This document shows, one piece after another, positions 51,253 to 58,268 of a stretch of 64,000 nucleotides of DNA (its first letter is position 1; each line of letters begins with the position of its first letter). Position numbers and translations under genes: made by a program. The DNA is from Terriglobia bacterium. Its GTDB lineage: Bacteria > Acidobacteriota > Terriglobia > UBA7540. The stretch covers positions 1 to 64,000 of the forward strand of contig JASHOS010000273.1 of NCBI GenBank assembly GCA_030040995.1. Reading direction: 5' to 3'. The notes below the pieces were generated by a model, which saw only the letters and a program-made list of their open reading frames with translations, did not search any database and was not told where the DNA came from.

Positions 51253-51487
51253 TCAAAATCCCCAGTGTCAAGGCTGGTGCTGAAAGTTCCATCTGCTGAA
51301 CGTCAGAGGCTCGTCTAATAAGTACACTCTCCAAGCCAAACTGCGCCGCTGCCCCTTGAAGAGCTTCGTCTATTGTTTCGTACACACCAGAAATATCTTC
51401 GCCCTTAATCACAAGGAATTTACCGCCGTATTCTTTCAAGAGTCGGTCGCGGTTTTCTTCCAAGAATTTGCGCTCGGTGTCTAGCAT
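51215..51487 (-). CDS. Small partner protein of retropepsin copy 1 (DUF5678-like)
   Basis: 90 residues from ATG 51487, with AAGGA seven bases upstream. FLEENRDRLLKEYGGKFLVI, then KGEDISGVYETIDEALQGAA and FGLESVLIRR match short proteins often encoded just before retropepsin-like genes: a helix, a strand with KGxxV, and a TxxEA helix. The last 35 residues overlap the protease frame and are probably not conserved. I recall this layout as DUF5678-like; the exact family needs a profile search. Confidence 0.7.
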   Translation of the reverse strand: MLDTERKFLEENRDRLLKEYGGKFLVIKGEDISGVYETIDEALQGAAAQFGLESVLIRRASDVQQMELSAPALTLGILNAGLSCADDGLR

Positions 51488-51559
51488 CGAAATTTCCTTC
51501 CACGACGTTTTAGATGCATTATTCATGCAAAGGTCAGAAGGTAAAACCGCTAAGCAGGA

Positions 51560-52006
51560 TCACGCTCGGTTAATCCTAGATACTTCAATACTTGGGGGTG
51601 AGTCAGACGCGTCAAAGGTAACGTGGAAGTTCTCGAAAAATCCTCGTCTACCCAAAATTCCTGCAACTGAAAGCGCTGACGAGAAAGCAGCCATCGTGTG
51701 AAACTGATCTCCCGAGGATAGGATGACCTGAATATTATGGAAATACATTGTGGCTACCGCCCCGCCGAAAATACCTTTCAGATTTCCAGGAACACCCGAT
51801 TCGAGGAGTATCCCAAGTGAGGAGCACAGGTCAGCATGGAAGAGACACCACGGCGATCCGGAGTCCATCCATGCTTCGAACTACTTAGTCTGAGGCGAGT
51901 GCTTGTACGCCACCTTAACCCTAATAATCCACCCCCAGTCGGATACTTCTTTCGAAAATGCTGGGTGTGGAGAACTAACGGGCCAGGATTTACATTGGAG
52001 CTTCAT
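51560..52006 (-). pseudogene. Retropepsin-like gene, copy 2, with in-frame amber codon
   Basis: ATG 52006 overlaps the stop of the small gene upstream (ATGA). The frame reads MKLQCKSWPV ... WGWIIRVKVAYKHSPQTK, then TAG (codon 43 or so), then FEAWMDSGSPWCLFHADLCS with the DSGS active-site loop, and ends with GILGRRGFFENFHVTFDA, the strand that closes the fold. Without the TAG it would be a normal 148-residue protease. From ATG 51868 alone the product would lack the first strands. It is probably a pseudogene, though readthrough cannot be excluded. It is more similar in layout to the GFFE branch than to copy 1. Confidence 0.75.
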
Positions 52007-52203
52007 CCGCCCATCACCGTGGCTGTCCAATCCTTCGGAACCTTTACAAGCAGTGGATCGGAAACGCCAGATTCTTCGGCAACGGACACCACCTCATCAT
52101 AGGTGTTGCCGTAACCTACAACCTTGGTCTCGTCACCGTTAAACGCAATCCAGCCATTCGGCGGCGCATCCTTGAGTGCCTTAATCCTTTCGTTAGCGCT
52201 CAT
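52003..52203 (-). CDS. Small partner protein of retropepsin copy 2 (DUF5678-like)
   Basis: 66 residues. APPNGWIAFNGDETKVVGYG, then NTYDEVVSVAEESGVSDPLL and VKVPKDW match the short DUF5678-type pattern (WxA..G..VVxxG.T.dE.....e..g..dPll..vP). The stop overlaps the start of the damaged retropepsin gene, the same coupling as in copy 1. No ribosome site stands out before the ATG. First gene of the second module. Confidence 0.7.
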   Translation of the reverse strand: MSANERIKALKDAPPNGWIAFNGDETKVVGYGNTYDEVVSVAEESGVSDPLLVKVPKDWTATVMGG

Positions 52204-52399
52204 GTTTCGTGCCTCATCAACCTTTCAATCCCCCAGTATTAATTTAGATGCATTAAGCGATAGAACCGTGCATTGTAACATTTTAATGGGGGCCATGATT
52301 TTGGCATCTCACACACTCACCGTCAAGTGCCCGTGCGTGTAATAGGAGTTGGTCACTAAATAGTAACAGGGGGCTCGCCTTCAGTCAAGCTTATTTATA

Positions 52400-52428
52400 T
52401 TGACATGCTAAAGCGGACTTGGCATAAT
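52400..52428 (+). promoter_or_regulatory. Strong promoter of the transposase remnant
   Basis: Consensus TTGACA (52400-52405), 17-bp spacer, CATAAT (52423-52428). The ATG at 52435 lies where transcription would start, so the message would be leaderless. Confidence 0.75.
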
Positions 52429-52434
52429 GAATTC

Positions 52435-53030
52435 ATGAACAGACTAGATACCGAAACCAGATCGCAAGTCCTAAGCTGCCTTCTCGAAGGTTGCTCCATT
52501 CACGCCATCGTGATGCCCGCACTGCCACGCTGTTCATTGATGATCTCGCATCGCGTCTAAAGAACCGCGTTCAAGTTACAACGGACGGGCACGGCGCTTA
52601 TCTAAATGCTATCGAGGGAGTCTTTGGCTGCGATGTTGATTACGCCATGTTGGTTAAGCTGTATGGAGCCGACCCGAAAGAAGAGGAAACGCGCTACAGT
52701 CCGGCCAAATGCATAGCGTGCGAGCAAAAAATCATATCGGGAAATCCAGACCCCGATCATATTTCAACCAGCTATGCGGAGCGCCAGAATTGGACAGCCC
52801 GCACCAATATGAGGCGCTACACACGCCTGTCTAATGGCCTCTCTAGGAAGTTTGAGAATCATGCGGCTGCAGTTGCTCTATACTATTTCGCGTATAATTT
52901 CGTTAGGATTCATCGGACACTGAGGATGACGCCTGCGATGGCGGCTGGCGTCACTGACCGGCTGTTCGAGGTTTCCGATCTTGTGGGCCTGTTGGAGGCG
53001 GAAGAAAGGGAGGGCGAAAGAGCGGCTTAG
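52435..53030 (+). pseudogene. IS1-type transposase with large internal deletion
   Basis: The first 25 codons (MNRLDTETRSQVLSCLLEGC, SIHAIV) match the start of IS1-type transposases. Near 52505 the frame shifts and the sequence jumps to the C-terminal half: HRDARTATLFIDDLASRLKN, RVQVTTDGHGAYLNAIEGVF, KLYGADPKEEETRYSPAKCI, then SYAERQNWTARTNMRRYTRL and HAAAVALYYFAYNFVRIHRT. About 100 residues, including the zinc region and the first catalytic Asp, are gone. The C-terminal frame has an ATG at 52491 and is open to 53030, where it overlaps the kinase 3' end by four bases. Inactive. Confidence 0.85.
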
Positions 53031-54403
53031 GGTCGTGAACGCTGAATCTGATTAACTTCTTTCAAAGCGTTTCTTAGCTCCGCAGATCCCTCCGTACAAG
53101 AAGGGTTCGCCATCAGAGCTACGATTACCTCTCGTATCGCGTGCAGAAACCAGTCCTCCTTGTCATCTAGGTGAACGTGTCCCAAGAAACTCGTGAATTC
53201 CTCCTTTATGACTTGGTGGGCGTCGCCACGGCAAATAAACGCTGCTTCCTCTAGCCCATCGCGTAACGTTGCCTTGCCGAGCCGCGCAGCAAATTGCTTT
53301 TCAAAGGCCCACACGATGGAGGGAACTACGATGTCACGGTAGTCATCTCTCGATAAAAATATGCCACGCGTAAGCATCAACTGTAAGAATCTTTCAGACG
53401 GGAATTCCAAGCTAGGCTCATTAGAGGCGACAACATCGGTTACCTTTGCTACCAGCAAGTCGCGTTGTCCTCCTGGTAGGTTCGCTACGTCTGCGGGCGT
53501 TAGAGATTCCAGATGCAATGCTATTTCGTGGAGCTTGCCGTGTGTTAAAACCTCTGACAGGGGCTTAGACGGTAGCTGTAGAGCTCCGGCCAGTTGAGAA
53601 CTGAACAGCCGAATGGTTTCTAGCCTTCTTGCTTTGTCATTTATACATGCTGTTATGAGATCGTCTACCTGCGGTGGGATGGTTTCATTTATGGCGAAGA
53701 GTGGTTCATACGCACCAAGCCGTAGCGGATGACCAGCGAGCGTTTCGTACAGCGTAACGCCAAGCGAGTAGATATCCGTCCGCTCGTCAAGAGGCTCGCC
53801 ACCGTGCTGCTCTGGTGACATGTAGCCGGGTGTACCAACTACGAAGCCTGACCTCGTAAGTTTTCTTCCATCCTCCACGGAGACCGCAATGCCGAAATCT
53901 ACTAAGTAGGCAGACTCTTTGTTAGGAGTAACAATTATATTTTCCGGTTTCACATCCCTATGGATGATGCCGAGTTTGTGAGCGTGCTCCAAAGCCGACG
54001 CTAACTGGTGGAACCATGTTCGGGCTTGGCTTATTGGGACGGCCCCTCCGTTCGTAAGTATTTCTCTCAGGGTTTGGCCTTCTATGAATTGGAAAATGAT
54101 CAAGAATTGGCCGTTGTCAAAATTTACGTCGTATATCGCTGGGATATTGGGATGCGAGAGGCGAGCGAGAATCCGCGCTTCGCGTTTAAAGCGCTCTTGG
54201 TCTGGTCCGCTGAACTCGGTTATTAGAGGATTCAGAACCTTTACCGCTACGTCCCGATCTAACGCGTTGTCTTTTCCTCTAATGACCTTGGCAAACCCTC
54301 CTGCTCCATGCAATGCAGGCTGGAAGGAAAATCTCTCCATAGGGACGACCGTCGCTGAAAAGGGACCAATAATGGAACACACCTGATAAACGCGAAACGC
54401 CAT
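53027..54403 (-). CDS. Ser/Thr protein kinase with unknown C-terminal domain
   Basis: 458 residues from ATG 54403; the frame is open to 54451. Kinase domain at about 22-300: GAGGFAKVIRGKDNALDRDV (Gly loop), VAVKVL (Lys), LGIIHRDVKPENIIV (catalytic loop), YLVDFGIAVSVEDGRKLTRS (DFG), VGTPGYMSPEQHGG (activation segment), DERTDIYSLGVTLYE. No transmembrane helix or PASTA repeats are seen. The C-terminal 160 residues are helical and unrecognised (LTRGIFLSRDDYRDIVVPSI, VWAFEKQ; CRGDAHQVIKEEFTSFLGHV). A passenger in the element; a signalling or phage-response role is possible but unproven. Confidence 0.88.
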   Translation of the reverse strand: MAFRVYQVCSIIGPFSATVVPMERFSFQPALHGAGGFAKVIRGKDNALDRDVAVKVLNPLITEFSGPDQERFKREARILARLSHPNIPAIYDVNFDNGQFLIIFQFIEGQTLREILTNGGAVPISQARTWFHQLASALEHAHKLGIIHRDVKPENIIVTPNKESAYLVDFGIAVSVEDGRKLTRSGFVVGTPGYMSPEQHGGEPLDERTDIYSLGVTLYETLAGHPLRLGAYEPLFAINETIPPQVDDLITACINDKARRLETIRLFSSQLAGALQLPSKPLSEVLTHGKLHEIALHLESLTPADVANLPGGQRDLLVAKVTDVVASNEPSLEFPSERFLQLMLTRGIFLSRDDYRDIVVPSIVWAFEKQFAARLGKATLRDGLEEAAFICRGDAHQVIKEEFTSFLGHVHLDDKEDWFLHAIREVIVALMANPSCTEGSAELRNALKEVNQIQRSRP

Positions 54404-54745
54404 TAAATCACCGTTATCTCTAAAAGTCCATATGGTTTGATGATTTTTCAAAGTAGCCCACTACCCGGAAGTAGATCGCGCGCCGCATTAACTCTGCCTC
54501 AGCTTCGGGGGCAACTATAGGGGCGGGTTTATCCCGCCACGCAACATGGCGGCATAAAGCCGCCTCTACGCGCCCGGAACTGAGGATTCCCAGCATCAGC
54601 CTCTGCCGCGTCCAGGCCAGACGCCGCTTGCGAAAAAGTGGCCCTTTTGCCTCATCTGTCCTCGCCATCTCATCATGCCGGGTTAGAATAGAGGGGGACA
54701 AGCGGGAGGCATTACAGGAAGATTGGGCTCCAGGAAAGTTAACCT
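54404..54745. repeat. Gap with family C palindrome before sqdB
   Basis: After the element end, 54519-54589 holds GGGGCGGGTTTATCCCGCCA, GGCGGCATAAAGCCGCC and the tail CGGAACTGAGGATTC. It is inverted relative to the copy at 25484. No gene is seen; the sqdB promoter should be nearby. Confidence 0.75.
54450..54465 (-). repeat. Right terminal inverted repeat
   Basis: AAAGTAGCCCACTACC, complement of 50425-50440. Followed by CGGAAGTA, the right copy of the target duplication. Confidence 0.9.
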
Positions 54746-55948
54746 ATGCGAATTTTGGTCTTAGGGGGCGATGGCTATCTCGGCTGGCCGACCGCCATGT
54801 ACCTGAGCCGGCGAGGCCATCGCGTCGGCGTTGTGGATAGCTTCTTCAAGCGGCAATGGGAGAGCGAACTAGGCGTTGAGCCCCTCGTTCCCATCTTGCC
54901 GCTCAGGGAACGCGTTAAATTGTGGCGGAGTGTTACCGGCCTGAATATCTCGGTTGCGGAAGCGGATCTTTGCGACTATGGCCGGGTGCAAGCCATCGTT
55001 AAGGACTTCGCACCGCAAGCCATCGTGCATTACGGCGAACAGCCTTCCGCGCCGTTCTCAATGATCGACCAGCAGCACACGGTTCTGACGCAGACCAACA
55101 ACATCAGTGGGACACTGAACGTGCTCTGGGCGCTGCGCTGGCATGCCCCGGACTGCCACTTGGTGAAGCTCGGGACCATGGGTGAATACGGGACGCCGAA
55201 CATCGATATTGAAGAGGGATTCATCGAGATTGAGCACAACGGCCGCAAAGACATTCTGCCTTTTCCCAAACAGCCGGGTTCGTTCTATCATCTCTCCAAA
55301 GTTCATGACAGCCACAACATCCTTTTTGCCTGCCACGTCTGGAACTTACGTTCCACAGATCTGAATCAGGGCGTCGTATATGGAATCGAAACGGATGAAA
55401 CTGCGCTTCACGACGGTCTGGCGACCAGTTTTCATTACGACGAGATCTTCGGCACCGCGCTCAACCGTTTTTGTGTTCAAGCCGTTGCCGGTATGCCGCT
55501 GACACTCTATGGCAAAGGTACCCAAAAGCGGGGATTCCTCAATATCCGGGACACATTGCGCTGCGTCGAACTGGCCATCAGCAATCCGCCGGGCGCTGGC
55601 GAGTACCGCGTGTTCAATCAGTTCACGGAAATATTCAGTCTTCGGGACCTCGCCGCTCTGGTGAAGAGCCAGGGCGGAAAAATGGGGCTGGCGGTGGAGA
55701 TCCAGCACCTCGAGAACCCCCGCGTCGAAGCGGAGGAGCACTACTACAACGCCCGGCACCAGAAGCTGGTCGAACTCGGTCTTACACCCCATAAGCTTTC
55801 GGACGTTCTGATCGGCAGCATGTTACATCATATCCAGCGAAACGCTCACCGCATCCGCCGGGAGTCCATTCTGCCGCGAATTAAATGGGACCGGACTCGC
55901 CGCGCCTATGCCGCGCCGGCGGCGCCGGTGCTTACGGGGACGAAGTAG
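54746..55948 (+). CDS. sqdB: UDP-sulfoquinovose synthase
   Basis: 400 residues. It makes UDP-sulfoquinovose from UDP-glucose and sulfite, the headgroup donor of the sulfolipid SQDG. MRILVLGGDGYLGWPTAMYL is the SQD1/SqdB start with the NAD-binding GxxGYxG; VVDSFFKRQWESELGVEPLV, VHYGEQPSAPFSMID and KLGTMGEYGTPNIDIEEGFI (catalytic Thr, MGEYG) are family hallmarks; SFYHLSKVHDSHNI supplies the YxxxK; GVVYGIETDET closes the active site. Length fits SqdB. The gene is separated from the other envelope genes only by the 4-kb element, so it was probably near the MGDG-synthase-like gene before insertion. Confidence 0.95.
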   Translation: MRILVLGGDGYLGWPTAMYLSRRGHRVGVVDSFFKRQWESELGVEPLVPILPLRERVKLWRSVTGLNISVAEADLCDYGRVQAIVKDFAPQAIVHYGEQPSAPFSMIDQQHTVLTQTNNISGTLNVLWALRWHAPDCHLVKLGTMGEYGTPNIDIEEGFIEIEHNGRKDILPFPKQPGSFYHLSKVHDSHNILFACHVWNLRSTDLNQGVVYGIETDETALHDGLATSFHYDEIFGTALNRFCVQAVAGMPLTLYGKGTQKRGFLNIRDTLRCVELAISNPPGAGEYRVFNQFTEIFSLRDLAALVKSQGGKMGLAVEIQHLENPRVEAEEHYYNARHQKLVELGLTPHKLSDVLIGSMLHHIQRNAHRIRRESILPRIKWDRTRRAYAAPAAPVLTGTK

Positions 55949-55990
55949 AGACGGCGCCAGTAACGAATAAATAACCTAAGGGAGTGTAGA

Positions 55991-56224
55991 ATGAGCAATG
56001 AGGTAAAGTGTATGGCTGCTGTTAAAGACCTTTCGGTTGAGGAGTTGCGTTCGTTCATAGAAGAGGTCATCGAGGAGAAATTGCGTGAATTGCTGGGAGA
56101 TCCTGATGAAGGCCTTGCGGTCCGTCCGGAGATTCGCGATCTGCTTCTCAAAAAACTCAATCAGACTGCCAGCGATGCTATCCCCGCTTCCGAAGCCGCC
56201 CGGCGCTTGGGCCTCGAGTGGTGA
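55991..56224 (+). CDS. Putative antitoxin of the RelE-type pair
   Basis: 77 residues, acidic. DLSVEELRSFIEEVIEEKLR, then ELLGDPDEGLAVRPEIRDLL look like the helical antitoxins found before RelE/ParE genes. AAGGGAG eight bases before the ATG is a clear ribosome site. Its stop abuts the ATG of the toxin (56225), typical of such pairs. DNA-binding part not recognised. Confidence 0.8.
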   Translation: MSNEVKCMAAVKDLSVEELRSFIEEVIEEKLRELLGDPDEGLAVRPEIRDLLLKKLNQTASDAIPASEAARRLGLEW

Positions 56225-56491
56225 ATGTATCAAGTCCAATTTCTTCCCGAGGCCACCGAAGCGCTTGGGCGCCTTGACAAACCAGTTGCCCAGCGATTGC
56301 TGAAGAAGCTCCGGTGGCTAGCGGAAAATTTCGACTCTCTCAAGCCCGAATCGCTAGCCGGGCCGTTTGGCGGCTTCCTAAAGTTTCGCGTCGGCGACTA
56401 CCGGATCATTTATCGAGTGGACCGCCAAAACAGACGGCTCACAATCGTCTTGGTCGGGCACCGCCGCGAGATTTATCAGCTCGGTTCGTGA
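56225..56491 (+). CDS. RelE/ParE-family toxin
   Basis: 88 residues. MYQVQFLPEATEALGRLDKP, then LAGPFGGFLKFRVGDYRIIY and RRLTIVLVGHRREIYQL match the RelE/ParE fold with the central RxGDYRxxY strand and the HRxxxY end, which in RelE-type toxins is close to the catalytic or ribosome-binding surface. Such toxins cut mRNA at the ribosome or block gyrase. Directly follows the antitoxin with no gap. Confidence 0.92.
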   Translation: MYQVQFLPEATEALGRLDKPVAQRLLKKLRWLAENFDSLKPESLAGPFGGFLKFRVGDYRIIYRVDRQNRRLTIVLVGHRREIYQLGS

Positions 56492-56563
56492 TCTGAGAGC
56501 AAAACCAGCCGTCAGGCTAACCATTCTCCACTTCACGCATGTCCCTCATGTGATAGGAGGAGG

Positions 56564-56615
56564 GCCCCTCAGCCGGCATCTCTCTCCAGGCAGAAGGACG
56601 GAGGGGCTTTAACTT
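56564..56615 (+). terminator. Possible terminator before ruvC
   Basis: GCCCCTC (56564-56570) can pair with GAGGGGC (56601-56607) around a long loop, followed by TTTAACTT. The loop is long, so this is weak. Confidence 0.35.
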
Positions 56616-56711
56616 ACCCTGCATTTCAGCAATAAAGCTGTTGAGAAATTCTGGCTAGCGGGAGTTGGATGTTCTTTTTCTTTTCTGCTTTTCCCGCTAC
56701 AATCCTATGCC

Positions 56712-57275
56712 ATGGCTCCCGCTCGTGACTCTCAGCGGATTATCGGAATCGATCCCGGACTGAATATCACCGGCTACGGCCTGATCCACGTGGAGGCCAT
56801 AGCCATCAGTCTTCAGGAGGCAGGAGTGATCAGGCTGCCGCGAAGCGCCCAAGCCAGTTTGCCGGAACGGCTTGATGCCCTTTTCGAAGAACTCCGTCGC
56901 CTACTCAAGGAGTTCCGGCCCGAACAAATGTGTTTGGAAGATGTTTACAGCCATCGATTCTACCCGCAGACCGCTATTCTCATGAGCCACGCGCGCGGCG
57001 TTATCTGCCTGGCCGCCCGGCAGGCAGGAATACCGGTCATCAGCCTTTCCGCTAAAAGAATCAAGCAATCGGTTACCGGCAACGGAAACGCCAGCAAACT
57101 GCAAGTGCAGCGGGCCGTGCGCCATTTTTTTTCTCTCGAACGTACTCCGCATCCTCCTGACGTTGCGGACGCCTTGGCTGCGGCCTTATGCTTTGCGAAC
57201 GCACAGCGGATGGCGGCTAGGGGATGGCCTGCAGGACGAAGGCTCCTGGTTGAAAGTCCGCGTATTGCGATCTAG
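56712..57275 (+). CDS. ruvC: Holliday junction resolvase RuvC
   Basis: 187 residues. RIIGIDPGLNITGYGLI carries the first catalytic Asp; MCLEDVYSHRFYPQTAILMS the Glu; IKQSVTGNGNASKLQVQRAV the DNA-binding loop; PPDVADALAAALCFANAQRM the last acidic pair (DVADA). RuvC cuts Holliday junctions with RuvAB in recombinational repair. A good length match. RuvA follows after a repeat-filled 263-bp gap; ruvB is not in the window. Confidence 0.97.
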   Translation: MAPARDSQRIIGIDPGLNITGYGLIHVEAIAISLQEAGVIRLPRSAQASLPERLDALFEELRRLLKEFRPEQMCLEDVYSHRFYPQTAILMSHARGVICLAARQAGIPVISLSAKRIKQSVTGNGNASKLQVQRAVRHFFSLERTPHPPDVADALAAALCFANAQRMAARGWPAGRRLLVESPRIAI

Positions 57276-57296
57276 TGTCCTGTACAAGCATTGACA

Positions 57297-57450
57297 ATTG
57301 CCCTCGCCCCCTTTGTGGGAGAGGGTGGCTCGCGTACGGCGTCTTCACCAGCCGGCGCGAGTCGGGCCTGCGCCCACCGAAGGTCGCTTACGCTCCAGAG
57401 CTTCAGCGACGGAGCGGCTCCTGCCCGCAGGCGGGTGAGGGGGTCGCCGA
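57297..57450. repeat. Family A repeat between ruvC and ruvA, longest variable arm
   Basis: CCTCGCCCCCTTTGTGGGAG, a central part with AGGTCGCTTACGCTCC and AGCTTCAGCGACGGAGCGG, then GGCGGGTGAGGGGGTCGCC. The middle is longer than in other copies. Nothing else in the 57276-57538 gap. Confidence 0.8.
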
Positions 57451-57538
57451 AACAACGATTGTCAGAAATTACGTGGGACGCCACACTGGGGCCGGGATAA
57501 TTGCTGATTGAAATCGTCGATCGTAGGTGCTATAGCCC

Positions 57539-58207
57539 ATGATCAGTGAAATCACCGGCGAGATTCTCTACGAGCGCATCCAGCGCAACTCCGTTTTACT
57601 CAAGGCAGGGGCCCTCTGCTACGAGGTGTGGGTCCCTTCCGGTATCGCGTCCCGCCTGCGGCACACGCCCGGGAATGAGCGGCGTAATCCGCTGACGATC
57701 TACACCATCTACTATATCGATGGAGGTGTGGGAGGGGGACATTTGACGCCGCGGCTGCTGGGATTCCTGGACCCGCTGGATCGTGAATTTTTCGAAGTGT
57801 TCACAACGGTTCCGGGCGTCGGGTTTATGCGCGCTCTGAAGTGTCTCGTGCGGCCGATCACCGAGATCGCTTTGGCGATCGAGCGCGGTGACACGGGATT
57901 CCTGAAGGAACTTCCTTTCATCGGAGCTAAGACTGCCGAGCGTATCGTGACCGAGTTGCGGGGCAAGATGGCCAAGTTCGCCCTTTCACCTCGCCTTGAG
58001 CCGCTTTCCATCGAAAAAGAGTCAGAGGAGGAGTTAAAGGCGGAAGCCCTGCAAGTGCTCGAGCAGCTCGAATACTCTCGCAGCGAAGCTCAGCGCATCG
58101 TAGAAAGAATTTTTGCACGTTATAAAAACCTGAAGAGTACAGAAGAATTCCTGAGCAAGGTCTTCGAGCAGCAAGCCGCAGGACCGGCCGGCTTAACATT
58201 GGCTTAA
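57539..58207 (+). CDS. ruvA: Holliday junction branch-migration protein RuvA
   Basis: 222 residues. MISEITGEILYERIQRNSVL starts the OB-fold; LLGFLDPLDREFFEVFTTVP and VGFMRALKCL, then LKELPFIGAKTAERIVTELR are the helix-hairpin-helix pair that grips Holliday junctions; the C-terminal UBA-like domain (EALQVLEQLEYSRSEAQRIV) contacts RuvB. A few residues longer than usual, with a Gly-rich insert (DGGVGGGHLTPR) where the acidic pin region would be. Reads with ruvC. Confidence 0.94.
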   Translation: MISEITGEILYERIQRNSVLLKAGALCYEVWVPSGIASRLRHTPGNERRNPLTIYTIYYIDGGVGGGHLTPRLLGFLDPLDREFFEVFTTVPGVGFMRALKCLVRPITEIALAIERGDTGFLKELPFIGAKTAERIVTELRGKMAKFALSPRLEPLSIEKESEEELKAEALQVLEQLEYSRSEAQRIVERIFARYKNLKSTEEFLSKVFEQQAAGPAGLTLA

Positions 58208-58268
58208 CATCCGCGAAAGATTGTGATATCGTTTCACTCTCCGAGTGCCGGAGGGTTGGGGATGAACG

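Larger units (their letters stand above)
50425..54465. mobile_element. 4.04-kb IS1-like element with passenger genes
   Basis: The ends are perfect 16-bp inverted repeats (GGTAGTGGGCTACTTT at 50425-50440; its complement at 54450-54465). They are flanked by a direct repeat CGGAAGGA (50417-50424) and CGGAAGTA (54466-54473), 7 of 8 identical, as expected of an 8-bp target duplication. Inside is a decayed transposase of the IS1 type plus a small basic protein, two copies of a small-protein/retropepsin module and a Ser/Thr kinase. IS1 family members begin GGT.. and duplicate 8-9 bp; a subgroup with passengers reaches about 4.6 kb. The segment looks lower in GC than the flanking envelope genes. It appears immobile now. 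Confidence 0.85.

Noticed and set aside
25484-57450. CRISPR array
   Set aside because: Repeats are isolated, several kilobases apart and palindromic, without regular spacers; no cas genes are present.
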